64,000 nucleotides of DNA from Cranoglanis bouderius (Eukaryota; Chordata; Actinopteri; Siluriformes; Cranoglanididae): the NCBI GenBank assembly GCA_023630585.1, contig CM042568.1, forward strand, positions 1,481,516-1,545,515, in the 5' to 3' direction. Made by a program: the position numbers and the translations under genes. Position 1 is the first letter of the stretch. Each line of letters starts with the position of its first letter. The notes beneath the pieces were generated by a model. The model saw only the letters and a list, made by a program, of their open reading frames with translations. It was not told the origin of the DNA and searched no databases. Of the stretch, positions 49,301 to 59,186 are shown one piece after another.

Positions 49301-52300
49301 AGCAGTGTTACTCAAATAGAAACTGGCCTGTAAAAAACAGTTTTTTTAACCACTTCCTGTGTAGAAGAACAAAGCATAATTAATTAATTCTGAGATACTT
49401 CTCAGCACCATTCATCAAATTCCTCATCCAGACTGTTTCTACTGTTAATTTAGTAACTTACACGGCTTACATAACGATAAGTTTGTAAGAAGCACACTCA
49501 CCATTTCTTCCCTCGTATGTAACGTTTGTCCCCGTTCCGTTTACCTTCACCAGGCGAGGTACGTCTCGTGTAACTTCACAAATATAAAACCCTGCATCGT
49601 TTATATCAGTGTTTTTTATCTCTAATGTCGAACTGGTGTTGTTTTTGGTTTCTGTGAATTTGTCAGTTTGGTTAATTTCAACTGTGTGATTGTCATTAAA
49701 CCATTTCACTTTTACTCCGCTCTTGCTGATGTTCCAGCTGCAGGTGATCCGAACTTGTTCTCCTCCCCTCAGCCTGACTGTGGATGGACACTGACTCACG
49801 GAAAAAGAATCACTGGAACCTGGAAGAGGGCAGAAAGGTATAAAAATCAGGGACAGAGAAAAAGAATATCATTACAAATTCACTTTCTTGAAAATTGACA
49901 TGCCACAGCAGAGACCAACACACTATACATACAGGCATACAGAGCTACTGAATATATAAAGATATTCAGATAATAAATTCAAATAAAATATAAATATTTC
50001 TGGAAAATATCATTTTACTATATTGTACATGTCCAGAATATATGTACATCATGTACCATAAATATATACAGGTTTGTATTTATGTAGTACTATATTATAT
50101 ACAATCAAATAAACAATTACTGGGAAATTAGAAATAATAAAATGATATTTTACGGTGGGTTTGGGGGCTATTTTAAAAAAAATAAATAAAAAAAAGCATG
50201 CACGTGATGTCTGAGTTTCATCTCATCTAATCACAAAAAAATAAATAAATAAAAAATAAAAAATTCCAGCCCCTGGCTAATATTTTAATGTTTTTGAAAC
50301 ATTTTTGTTTAACTTAAAAAATTGAGCAGTCTTTCCCTCTGGTAGTGAATGATGAAGGGATTTTGCAGGTGTGCAACCTCATATTTCTACTCCAAAGAAC
50401 CAGGACAATCCCTGGAGACTGAGAACAATCAAAAAAAAAATTAAGGAAAAAAATAAAAATAAAATAAAATAAAATAATAGAAAAAAAAAAATAAAGAATG
50501 ATGATTTGTTTGCATTTATTTGGAAGTGTTTTTACAACTTAAAACAAGAAAATACTTATATTAAAATTTTTTAGTTCGCAGAAAATATATTTTCTTAACG
50601 GAATGGTCAGTAGTATTACTTTACGTTACAAATTGAAATCACTGGGCCTCATTGATGAACCTTTTAGTAAAGTTGTGTGTAAATGCTTGCTGAAGCTAAA
50701 ATTTGACGCCCACAAACCTCCGTAAAAGGTAAAGTGCACAGATAGCTGGGAGCACGAAATGAACAATCAGAGTAAAGTCTGAAAAACAGGAGTGGAAGTT
50801 ATTTTGACTCACTTCTGTGCCAATAAAAATAAAATATTTAATAATATATCATTATTTATAATCATAAGCGAGTGCTAAAGCTGAGGTGTTCCTTTACGGC
50901 TTACAGATCCAACCCCACCTCTGTTTATACGTCGTCATTTCTTTTATCATAACTGAATGATTCGTTTTATTTGTCTTAATTCATGAGTTTGTGTCGGCTC
51001 ATTTCCTTTATCTTTTATATTCTTTAATTAAAGCCAATAAAATAAACCGACTGGTTTTCACTACATGTTCTGGATGGCGCTCTTAGTCCCTGACCGAATG
51101 AACTAGCATGAGGACGTGCTTTTGATAAAGCTATACGTCACTCTGGATAAGGGCGTCTGCTAAACGCTGTAAATGTAATACAAATAAGCGGTTTTATACT
51201 CCAGAGTATATTCCAAATATTAATGTGCAGTAATGCATGCAGATTATACGATCAAATTACATGATGAATTTGATCAAATGGATTTTTATTTGCAAATTTA
51301 CACACACTCGCAAACATTCGTCTGAATTTACAGGATTTTCATGAATATCTAATTTCTTGTGTAAAGGCTCGTACAAATTATTTATTTAATTAAATTTGAT
51401 TTATATACTGCTTTTAACAGTGGACATTGTCACAAAGCAGCTTTGCAGAAATATATAAACTCCAGATATACATTTTTAATTGATAAATCTATCCCTAGTC
51501 ACCTTTAGGGTGCGTAGCGTGTGGCACAGCAATTTAATGGATAGCCTTAGGCTAACCACGCGAGCCATCCTCAGCAGCATTTACGCATAAATCCATTCGT
51601 ATCCAGCTTAATAAATGAGGCCCATAGTGTATAATTGTTACTTTATATATGTTTTGTCCATTATCTTGAAGGGTGCCAAAAATTCTGGAGTTGACTGTAT
51701 AAACAAAACTCCTGCAATAACACTGGTGCAAAGCAAAAACATTTTAGAAAGAAACAATGCCGACTGTGTTCTAGCTCACAAAATGCCACAGGTGTTTAAG
51801 TACAATGAAAAATATCAAAGCAAATTGAAAAAAAAAATAATTAAATCGTCAAGAGGAAATATTCTCGTTCAGAAATCTGTACCTGTAAGAAACTTACCAA
51901 GACAAACAAACAAACAAACAAACAAACAAACAAACCAACCAAAACCAGGCACGTTTACTGCGTAGAAGCTATGCATATAAAACAAACAGACACAATGTGA
52001 TTAAATTAGCAACAAAAATATATAATATTTAAATACTTGATGTTAGTGAACTAAACTTTTAGAAATGAGACAAGGCTTTTTTTTTGTTTGTTTGTTTGTT
52101 TGTTTTTTTTAAAAAAAAAGCATTTTAATTGTGCTGTGCAGTGAGGTCCAATTACCTCAAGCTAAACCAAAAAAATTTAAATACCCTAAAAGGACATATA
52201 ACTAATAAACTGTGCAATACAATCAAGGACCAGAGACAAAAATTTAAACATTGAAACTCTACAGATTTTTCAAAAGAAAAAAAAATACCAGTGCAGATAC

Positions 52301-52386
52301 ATATCCTAATATTATTGCTACTACTACTAATAAATAATTATTGTTACGCCATTTTCCCCAGACGTGGGAGGATAAATAAATAACCA

Positions 52387-52446
<60 letters not shown>

Positions 52447-52723
52447 AATGACAAGAAGAAGGAGAAGAAGATTCTTCCTTACAAGTAACAAAACCAGTGA
52501 ATTCCAGCATTAGTGCTTGGCCCCCTAATAATGTGTTATTGTATATTTTGTATATGATGCATATAATTTCCAATATATCTAATATCTAATTAAGAAGGGA
52601 ACATGGATCAGTTTAAAATAAACTTCATGTGAGATTATATTACACGTGTAATTGTATGTTCTCGGACTCACCACTGGCACAGGAAACAAAAAGCCCCCCT
52701 AGTAGAACAACGAGATGCTGCAT
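42422..52723 (-). CDS. Ig gene B: V-set receptor with long repetitive cytoplasmic tail
   Basis: Six exons all joined in phase 1: 52723-52672 (signal MQHLVVLLGGLFVSCAS), 49819-49502 (V domain), 48827-48780 (stalk EPTTVRVVSTTSPHIK), 44767-44726 (stalk DRDRPDSRPSPGTE), 44431-44312 (membrane helix IIFAIRCVPFVTLLLAVCFL) and 43377-42422 (tail). Total 1,536 nt, 511 aa plus stop. The V domain differs from gene A by two residues. The last exon encodes about 318 residues made mostly of 13-residue repeats (GQRKEVEERDGQS). Every splice site is GT-AG and every phase matches, but the last exon rests on ORF and acceptor alone. Mobile elements fill the introns (RTE LINE, Tc1, a TIR element). Function unknown; probably a cell-surface receptor or adhesion protein. 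Confidence 0.65.
42541..43260. repeat. 39-bp minisatellite with higher-order structure
   Basis: Plus-strand unit: CCATCCCTCTCTTCCACTTC then TTTTCTTTGTCCYGATTGT. Eight units in one block and three in another, with intervening longer segments beginning TTCCTGTTAATTCATTCACC that themselves recur (about 42490, 42873, 43075). Strong strand asymmetry (C/T on plus). Confidence 0.92.
44312..44431 (-). CDS. Ig gene B, transmembrane exon
   Basis: 120 bp, acceptor tttatatcag|CTGCTG, donor GGCAG|gtgagt, phase 1-1. Encodes a 20-22-residue hydrophobic segment followed by basic SRDEKTYKRPRA, as expected for the inside face of the membrane. Confidence 0.75.
44726..44767 (-). CDS. Ig gene B, stalk exon 2
   Basis: 42 bp, acceptor tgttgtaaccag|ATCG, donor AGAAC|gtaagt, phase 1-1. 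It resembles stalk exon 1 in size and splice context, suggesting exon duplication. Confidence 0.62.
44976..46058 (+). CDS. RTE LINE endonuclease portion
   Basis: Open frame encoding an AP-like endonuclease: GTLNVGTMTGKGRELVDMMQ, the catalytic QETRWKGSKA, YAPQVGCEQEEKDRFW, GADFNGHVG, and TYKSGGRSTQVDYILCR. The domain covers about residues 95-330. It ends at a stop after KTKWCRVFN, where the segment linking to the reverse transcriptase has been lost. The first part (RRGGRRVRGGRRVRRQR) is basic and may bind nucleic acid. Confidence 0.85.
   Translation: MYFLCRSQARINREGCVRKGIRRKTFEKKFNMRITNMTSIPDRSGPGLTTTAIGAVDLQGTGGNWATVGRRRRGGRRVRGGRRVRRQREKRKGRSLGLKVGTLNVGTMTGKGRELVDMMQRRKVDILCVQETRWKGSKARSIGAVFKLFYHGVDRKRNGVGVILKEEFVKNVLEVKSVSDRLMSLKLEIEGVMLNVVSAYAPQVGCEQEEKDRFWSELEEVMQSVPRGERVVIGADFNGHVGEGNSGDEEVMGRFGLQVRNPEGQRLVDFAKSMEMAVVNTYFQKRQEHRVTYKSGGRSTQVDYILCRHCNLMEISDCKVAVGESVARQHRMVVCKMTLVVRKMKRAKAEQKTKWCRVFN
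46060..47364 (+). CDS. RTE LINE reverse transcriptase portion
   Basis: 434 codons open, from LFNEVLESERMPEEW through RSVLVPIFKNKGDVKSCGNY, QQYGFMPRKSTTDAIFAL, VFVDLEKAYDRVPREELWY, HQGSALSPFLFAVVMDRL, the catalytic FADD, and the C-terminal WFGHVQRRESEYIG. The N-terminal linker (several hundred codons in intact family members, by my recollection) is missing at the junction near 46047, so endonuclease and RT are in different frames and the copy is not autonomous. Confidence 0.88.
   Translation: MFNEVLESERMPEEWKRSVLVPIFKNKGDVKSCGNYRGIKLMSHTMKLWERVVEARLRGEVSICEQQYGFMPRKSTTDAIFALIMLMEKYREGQKELHCVFVDLEKAYDRVPREELWYCMRRSGVAEKYVRVVQDMYESSRTMVRCAVGVTEEFTVKVGLHQGSALSPFLFAVVMDRLTDEVRQESPWTMMFADDIVICSESREQVEESLERWRFALERRGMKVSRSKTEYMCVNERDPSGTVRLQGEEIKKVQDFKYLGSTVQSNGECGKEVKKRVQAGWNGWRKVSGLLCDKRVPARMKGKVYRTVVRPAMLYGLETVALRKRQEEELEVAELKMLRFSLGVTRMDRIRNEYIRGTAHVRCFGDKVREARLRWFGHVQRRESEYIGKRMLRLELPGRRLRGRPKRRFMDVVKEEMKIVGLREEDAGDRARWR
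47543..48755 (+). mobile_element. Tc1-like transposon with both terminal repeats
   Basis: Left terminus CTGATCAGCCATAACATTAA AACCACC (spaced) and right terminus GGTGGTTTTAATGTTATGGC TGATC are reverse complements. TA dinucleotides flank both ends (47541-47542, 48756-48757). Length about 1.2 kb. It lies 24 bp from gene B stalk exon 1. Confidence 0.88.
47660..48715 (+). pseudogene. Tc1-like transposase pseudogene
   Basis: Begins MGKRKDLSDYDKGQIVMAR, then stops and shifts. Continues with ERRLARLVRSHRRATVAQTA (frame of 47715-48395), KKVAWSDESHFLLHRVDGRV, then shifted GRGNVMLWAMFCWETLGPGI, FQQDYAP, and NPPDLNPIERLWDVLDEQV with the end TFRGLVESML. Order and motifs fit a Tc1/mariner DDE transposase; at least three frame breaks make it inactive. 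Confidence 0.85.
48780..48827 (-). CDS. Ig gene B, stalk exon 1
   Basis: 48 bp, acceptor gttttaaccag|AGCC, donor AAAGC|gtaagt, phase 1-1. Encodes a Thr/Ser/Val-rich stretch. Its counterpart in gene C lies at 54105-54152. Confidence 0.65.
49502..49819 (-). CDS. Ig gene B, V-set domain exon
   Basis: 318 bp, phase 1-1, acceptor cctcttccag|GTTCC, donor AATG|gtgag. Complete V domain with ITCSW, VKWF, DAGFYICEV and GTGTNVTY. Confidence 0.9.
50641..51628. mobile_element. DNA transposon-like element with GGGCCTCATT termini
   Basis: Left end TGGGCCTCATTGATGAA and right end TTAATAAATGAGGCCCA are reverse complements apart from a few bases. The gene C intron has the uninterrupted sequence at the matching place (about 55410-55440), an empty site. 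No transposase recognised; an L2/SINE tail (51131-51180, minus) sits inside. Confidence 0.7.
52386..52443. repeat. (ATT)n microsatellite
   Basis: Near-perfect trinucleotide tract in the gene B intron, with an AAGAAGGAGAAG tract after it. Gene C has a shorter AAGAAG region at the matching place (about 56020-56065). Confidence 0.95.
52672..52723 (-). CDS. Ig gene B, signal-peptide exon
   Basis: 52-bp coding part from ATG to AGTG|gtgagtcc, encoding MQHLVVLLGGLFVSCAS. Same length and phase as the gene C signal exon. Confidence 0.82.
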
Positions 52724-53099
52724 GTTTGAAAGCCCATCACACTCTGATATCACACAGCAGTACTCTCACATTCACACACGCTCAAACCCTGGGCCTCAAT
52801 GCTGACCACAAAACACTAAGTGTCTTGTTCAAGGCCGAGTTTTGTTCCTGTTTGACAGATACACTGAATACAATTTTGTACAAGCACACACAGCCAAAAT
52901 AACCCCAGATTTTATTTTATGTACAACCAAGAATGAAGTTTTTTATTCTAAGGACACAGGAAGAAACAGGTGTATGAGTTGCAGAGCTCTTCTTATCTTT
53001 ACTTTGGGTACAAAAAATACACAAAATAGTGCACACTTTTCAGCACAGTCTGGCTCACACTTACCACTAAAGAAATCATAATCTCATCCACTAGGTCTT

Positions 53100-54075
53100 T
53101 CTTGGTCTCTCTCTCTCTCTCTCTCTGGTCTTTGTCTTTCTTTGGTCATTGGCAGCCTACTGATAGAAGCATACAAGTAAGCTGCGGTTAATAACACAAT
53201 AACTAATTTCCTGTTCATTCTGACTCCTCGCTTCCTCTGCAACTGACATGGACAAAGGAGAAGAGCACAAGGTGGTATACAAGAACACTCCATCCTTTTG
53301 TGAGGGAACCCCCCCCATACCACCCCACCCCAACCCTGGAGTTGAACACATGGGATATGCCTAGGGATCCCAAGGAATGGAGGCAGCAAACTCAAGGCTA
53401 TCATCCAGTCTCAGTGTAGAGGAGTGACGACAGCTCTGGGCGAGAATTCCTGCCCAACAAGAAAGGTGGTGAGAGAACTGAGAGAACTGTGGCAGAGGAG
53501 TGGCTCAGGGAGAGAGATCATCGGTGGCTGTGGAAGCTGATTGAGGCCTATCTGAACATCTTAAGAGTTCATTAGGAAAATTGGGTGCACACTGACTTGA
53601 TCCAGCACTGCACTGACACTGGTACTGCAGCCCCATTGGAGAAGAAGCAAGTGGCAGAGCCAAAGGTAAATGAGATGGATCACAGATGGAGTCATTGAGC
53701 CATTGAAAAGCCCCTGGGTGGTCTCAGCTGTACTAGTCAGGAAGAAGGATAGCATCTTGGGGTTCTGTGTGGATTACTGCCACCTCAATGCCATCACCAA
53801 GCAGGACTCCTATGTTCTGCCCTGCACTGACCACACCCTTGACCAGGTTGCAGTTCTGAGTGGTTTAGCTCCTGGACCAGTAATGCCTTAGCCACCTTTA
53901 AATGGTTAATGAAGCAGGCGCTGGCCAACCTGGTAAAGTAACATTGCATGATGTACTTAAATGACCTTCTCATTTATGCCCCCAGTGTCAATGTTCAAAT
54001 GATGTTCAAACACTTCACAGCCAAACTCATACCACATGCTCCCAGACACAGTATTCCAGACCCTATCGATACCAC
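53100..54075 (+). pseudogene. Decayed Ty3/Gypsy pol fragment between Ig genes B and C
   Basis: The plus strand encodes VIEPLKSPWVVSAVLVRKKD, FCVDYCHLNAITKQDSYVLP and DHTLDQVAVLSG, the N-terminal part of a Gypsy reverse transcriptase. Stops and gaps follow, and the upstream part is non-coding. It is paralogous to 56.7-58.25 kb, so the insertion predates the duplication of the Ig unit. Not functional. Confidence 0.75.
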
Positions 54076-54152
54076 CGTGCCATTGTAGATCAAACTTACG
54101 TTCTATACTGGGTGAGGCCGTGGAAACTGGTTCGATGGTAGTAACAGGCTCC

Positions 54153-54531
54153 GGTTCAAACAATAGAAAATAATATTAATATTAAAGTAATTGAACACTT
54201 ATATCAACATATACTAAACCATATAACTGTCTACACTTCTTTACCATACTTACACTATTCTGTACATCTATAAATGCTACTACTGTATATTACACTGACA
54301 ACATACCAGCATGGCTATTGCTCTACTCACAGAAAAACAGACATTATTAACATGTCTATTATCACAACAATGTTTGTTCTCTAATCGCTTCCTGTATGGA
54401 AGAACAAAGCATAATTAATTAATTCTGAGATACTTCCTGAGATACTTATGTTATGAAATGTCTCATCCAGGTTGATTCTACGCTGTAAAACATGATAGCT
54501 CCATTACGGTATGTGAATTTATTTCTTCTCT
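54153..54531. other. Gene C intron matching the gene B stalk/V intron
   Basis: Shares GAAGAACAAAGCATAATTAA and TTAATTCTGAGATACTTC with 49365-49400, and a diverged stretch with 48840-49010. No coding sequence. Confidence 0.6.
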
Positions 54532-54728
54532 TTAACGTAACTCCCACTGCCATGACACGTTTTGGACACGTTCAGTTTGGTTCAATTTAAATGTGAGGTA
54601 GTCTTTAAACCATTTCACTTTTGCTGTGGTGATGCTGATGTTCCAGCTGCAGCTGATCCGAACCCGTTCTCCTTTCCTCAGCACGAGTGTGGACGGAAAC
54701 TGTCTCACAAAAAAGGGATCACCGGAAC

Positions 54729-56219
54729 CTGGGGGGGGGGGGATACAAAGTATAAAAATCAAGTACGGAGAAACGAGAACGTAACAAACTCCGAAACACA
54801 AAGGAATAAGATGAAATGAAATAAAGAATCGGATGAAATGAGATACGTCTGGAGTTGACCATAGAGCTATACAGATATGTATATAAACAAATCTGTTTAC
54901 CTATTTAAAACTATTGTGACTCTTGACCAGGCAGTTACTAAGGCTGAATGAATGAACGGTGTAAATGCGTCACTCGGCTCTGCGCATTTCCGTTAAAATT
55001 TACGCTAATCCACGTGCTCTACTTTGTGTCGGCGATTATTTTCCTATAAAAACACACCCGATCGTGTTTTCTTACTTATGAATCATCCGAAGCCGGATGT
55101 GACAGCGGAACCGAGATGCGCCATTTCAAAAACACCTCCTTACTCTTAAGTCGGTGCAAGAAATAGTTCTTTGGTTTTTATTCCCTTAGGTAACACATAT
55201 TTTACTGGCATAGGATTAAAAAAAAAATAAATAAAAAAAAATGTTCAAATGCTACAACAGTCCTAAATTATAAATATGAAAAATAGTAGAATCATCAAGG
55301 CTTGGGGTGTCACAGAAAATGTCCATTTGGGTTCATTTGAACATTAAAAAAAAAAAAAAAAAAGCTTTGGAGGATTTTGTGTAGAGGATTGGTGTGTAGT
55401 AGTACTCTGAGTTACAATTTGAAATCATTGTGTGTAATGTTTATATTATACGATGATGTTTAGCCTATTGTCTTTGATGGGTGCTAATAATTCTGTAGTT
55501 TTTAATTGAGTAGAAACTATATATATATATATATATAATATTCTAACCACTTGAGCCGCACTAGCCCGTGTGAGGGCCTGATGTCACGCAGTTTTACTCG
55601 GTTTAAGATTACCATATAGACTACTTTCTAAAAATGTTCATATTCATCTCATATTCATATTAATATTCATAAGTATCCGTTAACACTTAAGCTTAATTGA
55701 CTAAACTTTCAGAGATGAGCCAAGGATATATTTTTTTTAAATGCATGCTGGACAGTGCAGTCAAATGACCTCAAGCTGAATTAAAGTAATTTAAAACAAT
55801 TAATTGAAAAAGAAGATAAAAACCCGGACATATAACACACTGCGCAACACAATCTGAGATTAAGGACGATAGATAAACGTGTACACTGATACACTGTAGA
55901 TTTTTACAAAGTAAAAAAGATCGGATTTAAATACTATTGCAGACACATATCCTAATGCCGCTGCTACTACTACTGATTAATAAGCATTATTATGCATCGC
56001 TTTAGAAGTGGGAGAAAATAATAATAAGAAGAAGCAGCGGTAGAAGAAGAACAAGAAGAAGAAAGTTCCTCACCAGTAAGAAAACCAGATGAATTCCAGT
56101 ACCAGTCTAAGTGCTTGGACCCCAAAAATGTGTAATTTATATTTTTCATGTGATTAATTACACTTAAAAACAAGGAGCAGTATAAATGAAACCTTATGTG
56201 AGATTATATTTTTTCTTAC
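54729..56219 (-). other. Gene C intron between signal and V exons
   Basis: Alignable by eye to the gene B intron but without its TIR element. Contains poly-A at 55345-55363, (TA)n at 55520-55538 and AAGAAG repeats at 56025-56070. No exon recognised. Confidence 0.5.
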
Positions 56220-56344
56220 CACAGTGACAGGAAACAAAAAGCCCCCAAAGTAGAACACAGAGATGCTGCATATTTGAAAGCCCATCACACGCTGTTATCA
56301 CAGAGTGATATCATTTCATCTCACACAGGTCATCACACACGCAC

Positions 56345-56361
56345 ACAACACCCCCAAACCC

Positions 56362-56400
<39 letters not shown>
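56345..56400. repeat. (CA)n microsatellite upstream of Ig gene C
   Basis: Dinucleotide run at about 56366-56400 just 5' of the gene C signal exon; genes A and C share this CA-rich 5' context. Confidence 0.93.
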
Positions 56401-56401
<1 letters not shown>

Positions 56402-56757
56402 GCACAGCCTTTTTACACCTTACGGACCAGTAATACATGAGATATTGTTCAAACACGTGCACATTCATACACTCAAAAACTCCAGGCTGACGTCAAAACT
56501 GGGTGTCTTGTTCAGGGCTTGGTTTTGTTCCTGTTTATCAAACACTTTGAACACAAATTTTGTACGAGTGCACACCAGAAAAAAAAACAAACAAAAAAAA
56601 AACTTAGCTTTTATTTCAAGTGCAATCAAGAATAAAGATTTAAAGATTTAAATAGGCTGGTTCACATACCACTAACAAAACAAAATTTCTTCTCCTTGCT
56701 ATTGCTTGGTCTCTCTACCAGATCACTGGCAGTCTACTGATACAAGAATACAGTATA

Positions 56758-56990
56758 GGTCAGTGGTGGCTCAACGGACAAGGCTCTGGGTTACTGGTCA
56801 GGTGGTTGAGGGTTCAAGCCCCAGCACTGCCAGTGTTGGGCCCTCAAGCAAGGCAGAGCTCTCTCTGCTCCAGGGGCACTGTATCATGGCTGACCTTGTG
56901 CTCTGACCCTAACAAACTGGAATATGTGAAGAAAAGAGTTTCACTGTGCTGTAACGTCTATGTGGTTTCCTCTTCTATGCCAGCTGCTGT
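56758..56990 (+). repeat. tRNA-derived SINE
   Basis: TCAGTGGTGGCTCAACGG (A-box-like), GAGGGTTCAAGCCCCAGCAC (B-box-like), GGGCCCTCAAGCAAGGC, CTCTGCTCCAGGGGCACTGT and the tail TTTCACTGTGCTGTAACG. Same family as 23184-23397; it interrupts sequence shared with 53.1 kb. Confidence 0.8.
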
Positions 56991-57079
56991 TAATAACTTG
57001 TTTCTGCTTCATTTTGACCCCTCCTTTCCTTTACAGCTGACATGGCTGTGGGAGAAGAACATGAGACAGCACAGATGAC

Positions 57080-58255
57080 TTCACTTCAGGGGGAATGTAG
57101 AGGAGTGATGGAGGCAAGTGAGGCTGCCTGAGCATCAAGAGAGGTGGTTTGGGCTGAAGAGTGGCTTGGGCAGGTAGCCAATGGCTGTAGGAGCTGCATG
57201 AGGTCTATCGGGATATCCTTGCAGCTTGTGAGAAAGATGGCCAGCACTACACTGACACCAGTACAGCAGTCCTTATTCCTCCTCTGGCCTCACCATCATC
57301 TACTGGAGAAGCGACAGTTGGCAGAGCCAAAGGTGAATGACAGCAGGAGTCATTGATCCATCTAATGACTAGTAATGCTAGTGAAGAAAAAGGATGGAAG
57401 TTTACGGTTCTGCATGGATTACCACAGCCTCACCATGCCGCAGCCACCAAGCAGGACTCCTACCCGGTATCCTGCATTGACTACATCTTTGACTGTGATG
57501 CAGTTCCAAATGGTTCAGCTCCTGGACATGTGCAGTGATTATTAGTAGGTGGCGCTCACTCCAGAGATGAATGAAGAGAGTGTTTACTCTGGGAGTGGGG
57601 CTGTAGCTTTTCATGGTCATGCCATTTTGGGGTCTGTAATGCCCGAGGCAACTTGAAGACCTAATGAAGCAGGTGCTGGCCAACCTGCTGAAGGAATGCT
57701 GCACTTGGATGACCTGCTCGTCCATGCCCTCAGTGTCGATGAGGTGTTCATATAGTTCATGAAAGTATTCTCCAACCTCAGATCATGGACCCAGACATGG
57801 CATTCCAGCACCTCCAAGCTGCTCTCACCACTAGGCCAGTGTTAGTATAGCCTGAGCAAGGTAGCCTCTTCATCATCAACATGGATACAAGTAACAACAG
57901 AATAGGAGCAGTAGTGTCACAGTTGCAGGGTTGGGAATAGAGAGTCCACCTGAGCACCAGTGGCTGGAATTAAACACTTCAAGCCATAGCACTACAGCAC
58001 TACAGACCATGCATCTCTGACCTGGCTCATGCGGTACAAAGGGCAGGAGAAACAAATAATGTGTGGGATTACCACACCTGAAGACTGAAGCCCTGTTCTG
58101 ACAGCCTTGTGGAGCGGAGCACTGCTGTTACTGTGAACATTTGGCAGTAGGAGAAGTGCACAGCTGCAGAGACCACACTGACCAACAAGGCTCTTCAAGA
58201 CTTCAGCAAAGAGCAGCTACGCTATCCACAAGGAACCTGTGAGAGAATCTGTCCA
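57080..58255 (+). pseudogene. Decayed Ty3/Gypsy pol fragment upstream of Ig gene C
   Basis: Paralog of 53.1-54.1 kb: GAGGAGTGATGGAGGCAAGT, AGGCAGAGCCAAAGGTGAAT-like sequence, and TKQDSYPVSCIDYIFD coding. It extends further into an RNase H-like stretch (about 57840-57930, with FIINMDTSNNRIGAVVSQLQ). Many stops; not functional. Confidence 0.7.
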
Positions 58256-58355
58256 GGACCGTGTTATACTAAGTGTGCTTTGTTTGTTTATGTGAGTTAT
58301 ACCACCATATTATATTGTGGCCCTCCATGTCCATCATCCTCACATAAATAATGGG

Positions 58356-58395
<40 letters not shown>

Positions 58396-59185
58396 CCTTT
58401 TTCTCTCACATTGTTTTCTTTTTTCCTCCATTCGTTTCGATATATTCTCCACCTCCTTCCATTCTTTTTCATACCCCCGCCTCTTTCTTTATAGCTCCCT
58501 CTTTGCTTGTTTCTTTCTTTCTTTCTTTCTTTCTTTCATTTTTATTTAAAACCCACAATTACGTTAACTATGAAACATTTCAGACTGTTAGGTTTTTCGC
58601 AGCTCTCAGAACATGTCTCCTGAATTGTATGTTCTTTATACTGAGCTGTTTTTCCTCACCTTACGCCTTCAGTTTCTTGCAAACGCAGCGTTTCCTTTGA
58701 TAAATGCTCGCGTAGTTTCATTTTCAACCACAACCACCCTGATGCTGTAAGCTGCTAAAAGGTTTGTTGTTTAACACAGAAATGCCTGTGGGTCTATTTC
58801 AGAGTTAAACGAGTCTGCTCATTCAGTTATATTTCACTGGGCCTGAGTTACAATGCTGCAAGGGAATCATCTTTAGTCCCTGCACATTAAAGTGTTCATG
58901 GCATCATTTACATAAAAGTACTTTAATTAATTCAGCCACAAGAGGCTGTTAAAGTGCCTTTTACTCACTGCTCCGTCATGTCACAAATTTGTACGCTGTA
59001 TTAAATAAGGGAGTGTTATGTGTGTTAGGTTATTGTTAATATTACCATATTCTAATTACATAAATAAGGAATAAAACAGAATGGGCTATGGTGTCGATTA
59101 CAGGAAGATTGGGGTGATAGTGTATTATTATTACTATAATAATAATAATAATAATAATAATAACAGACTCGCTTTCTTTGTCTCT
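58256..59185. other. Intergenic, no gene recognised
   Basis: Contains a (TC)n tract at 58361-58391, (TTTC)n at 58510-58536 and (AAT)n at about 59137-59163. Confidence 0.5.
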
Positions 59186-59186
59186 C

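Larger units (their letters stand above)
49820..52671 (-). other. First intron of Ig gene B
   Basis: AT-rich, with A/AAAT tracts (50170-50270, 50430-50480), the TIR element at 50641-51628, (CAAA)n at 51903-51935 and (ATT)n at 52386-52443. No coding exon found. Confidence 0.55.
54105..56271 (-). pseudogene. Ig gene C: broken third copy of the V-set receptor
   Basis: The signal exon is intact (56271-56220, MQHLCVLLWGLFVSCHC, donor CTGTG|gtaaga). The V exon starts at 54728 after a C-rich acceptor and reads GSGDPFFVRQFPSTLVLRKG, VRISCSWNISITTAKVKWFK, then loses homology after NQTERVQN and stops at 54532; the part with the second cysteine and the J-like motif is gone. A stalk exon remains at 54152-54105 (EPVTTIEPVSTASPSIE), but its acceptor is CCGG where gene B has CCAG. 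No membrane exon lies before the gene B start. A pseudogene, or at most a donor of a 5' exon to gene B transcripts. Confidence 0.8.
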
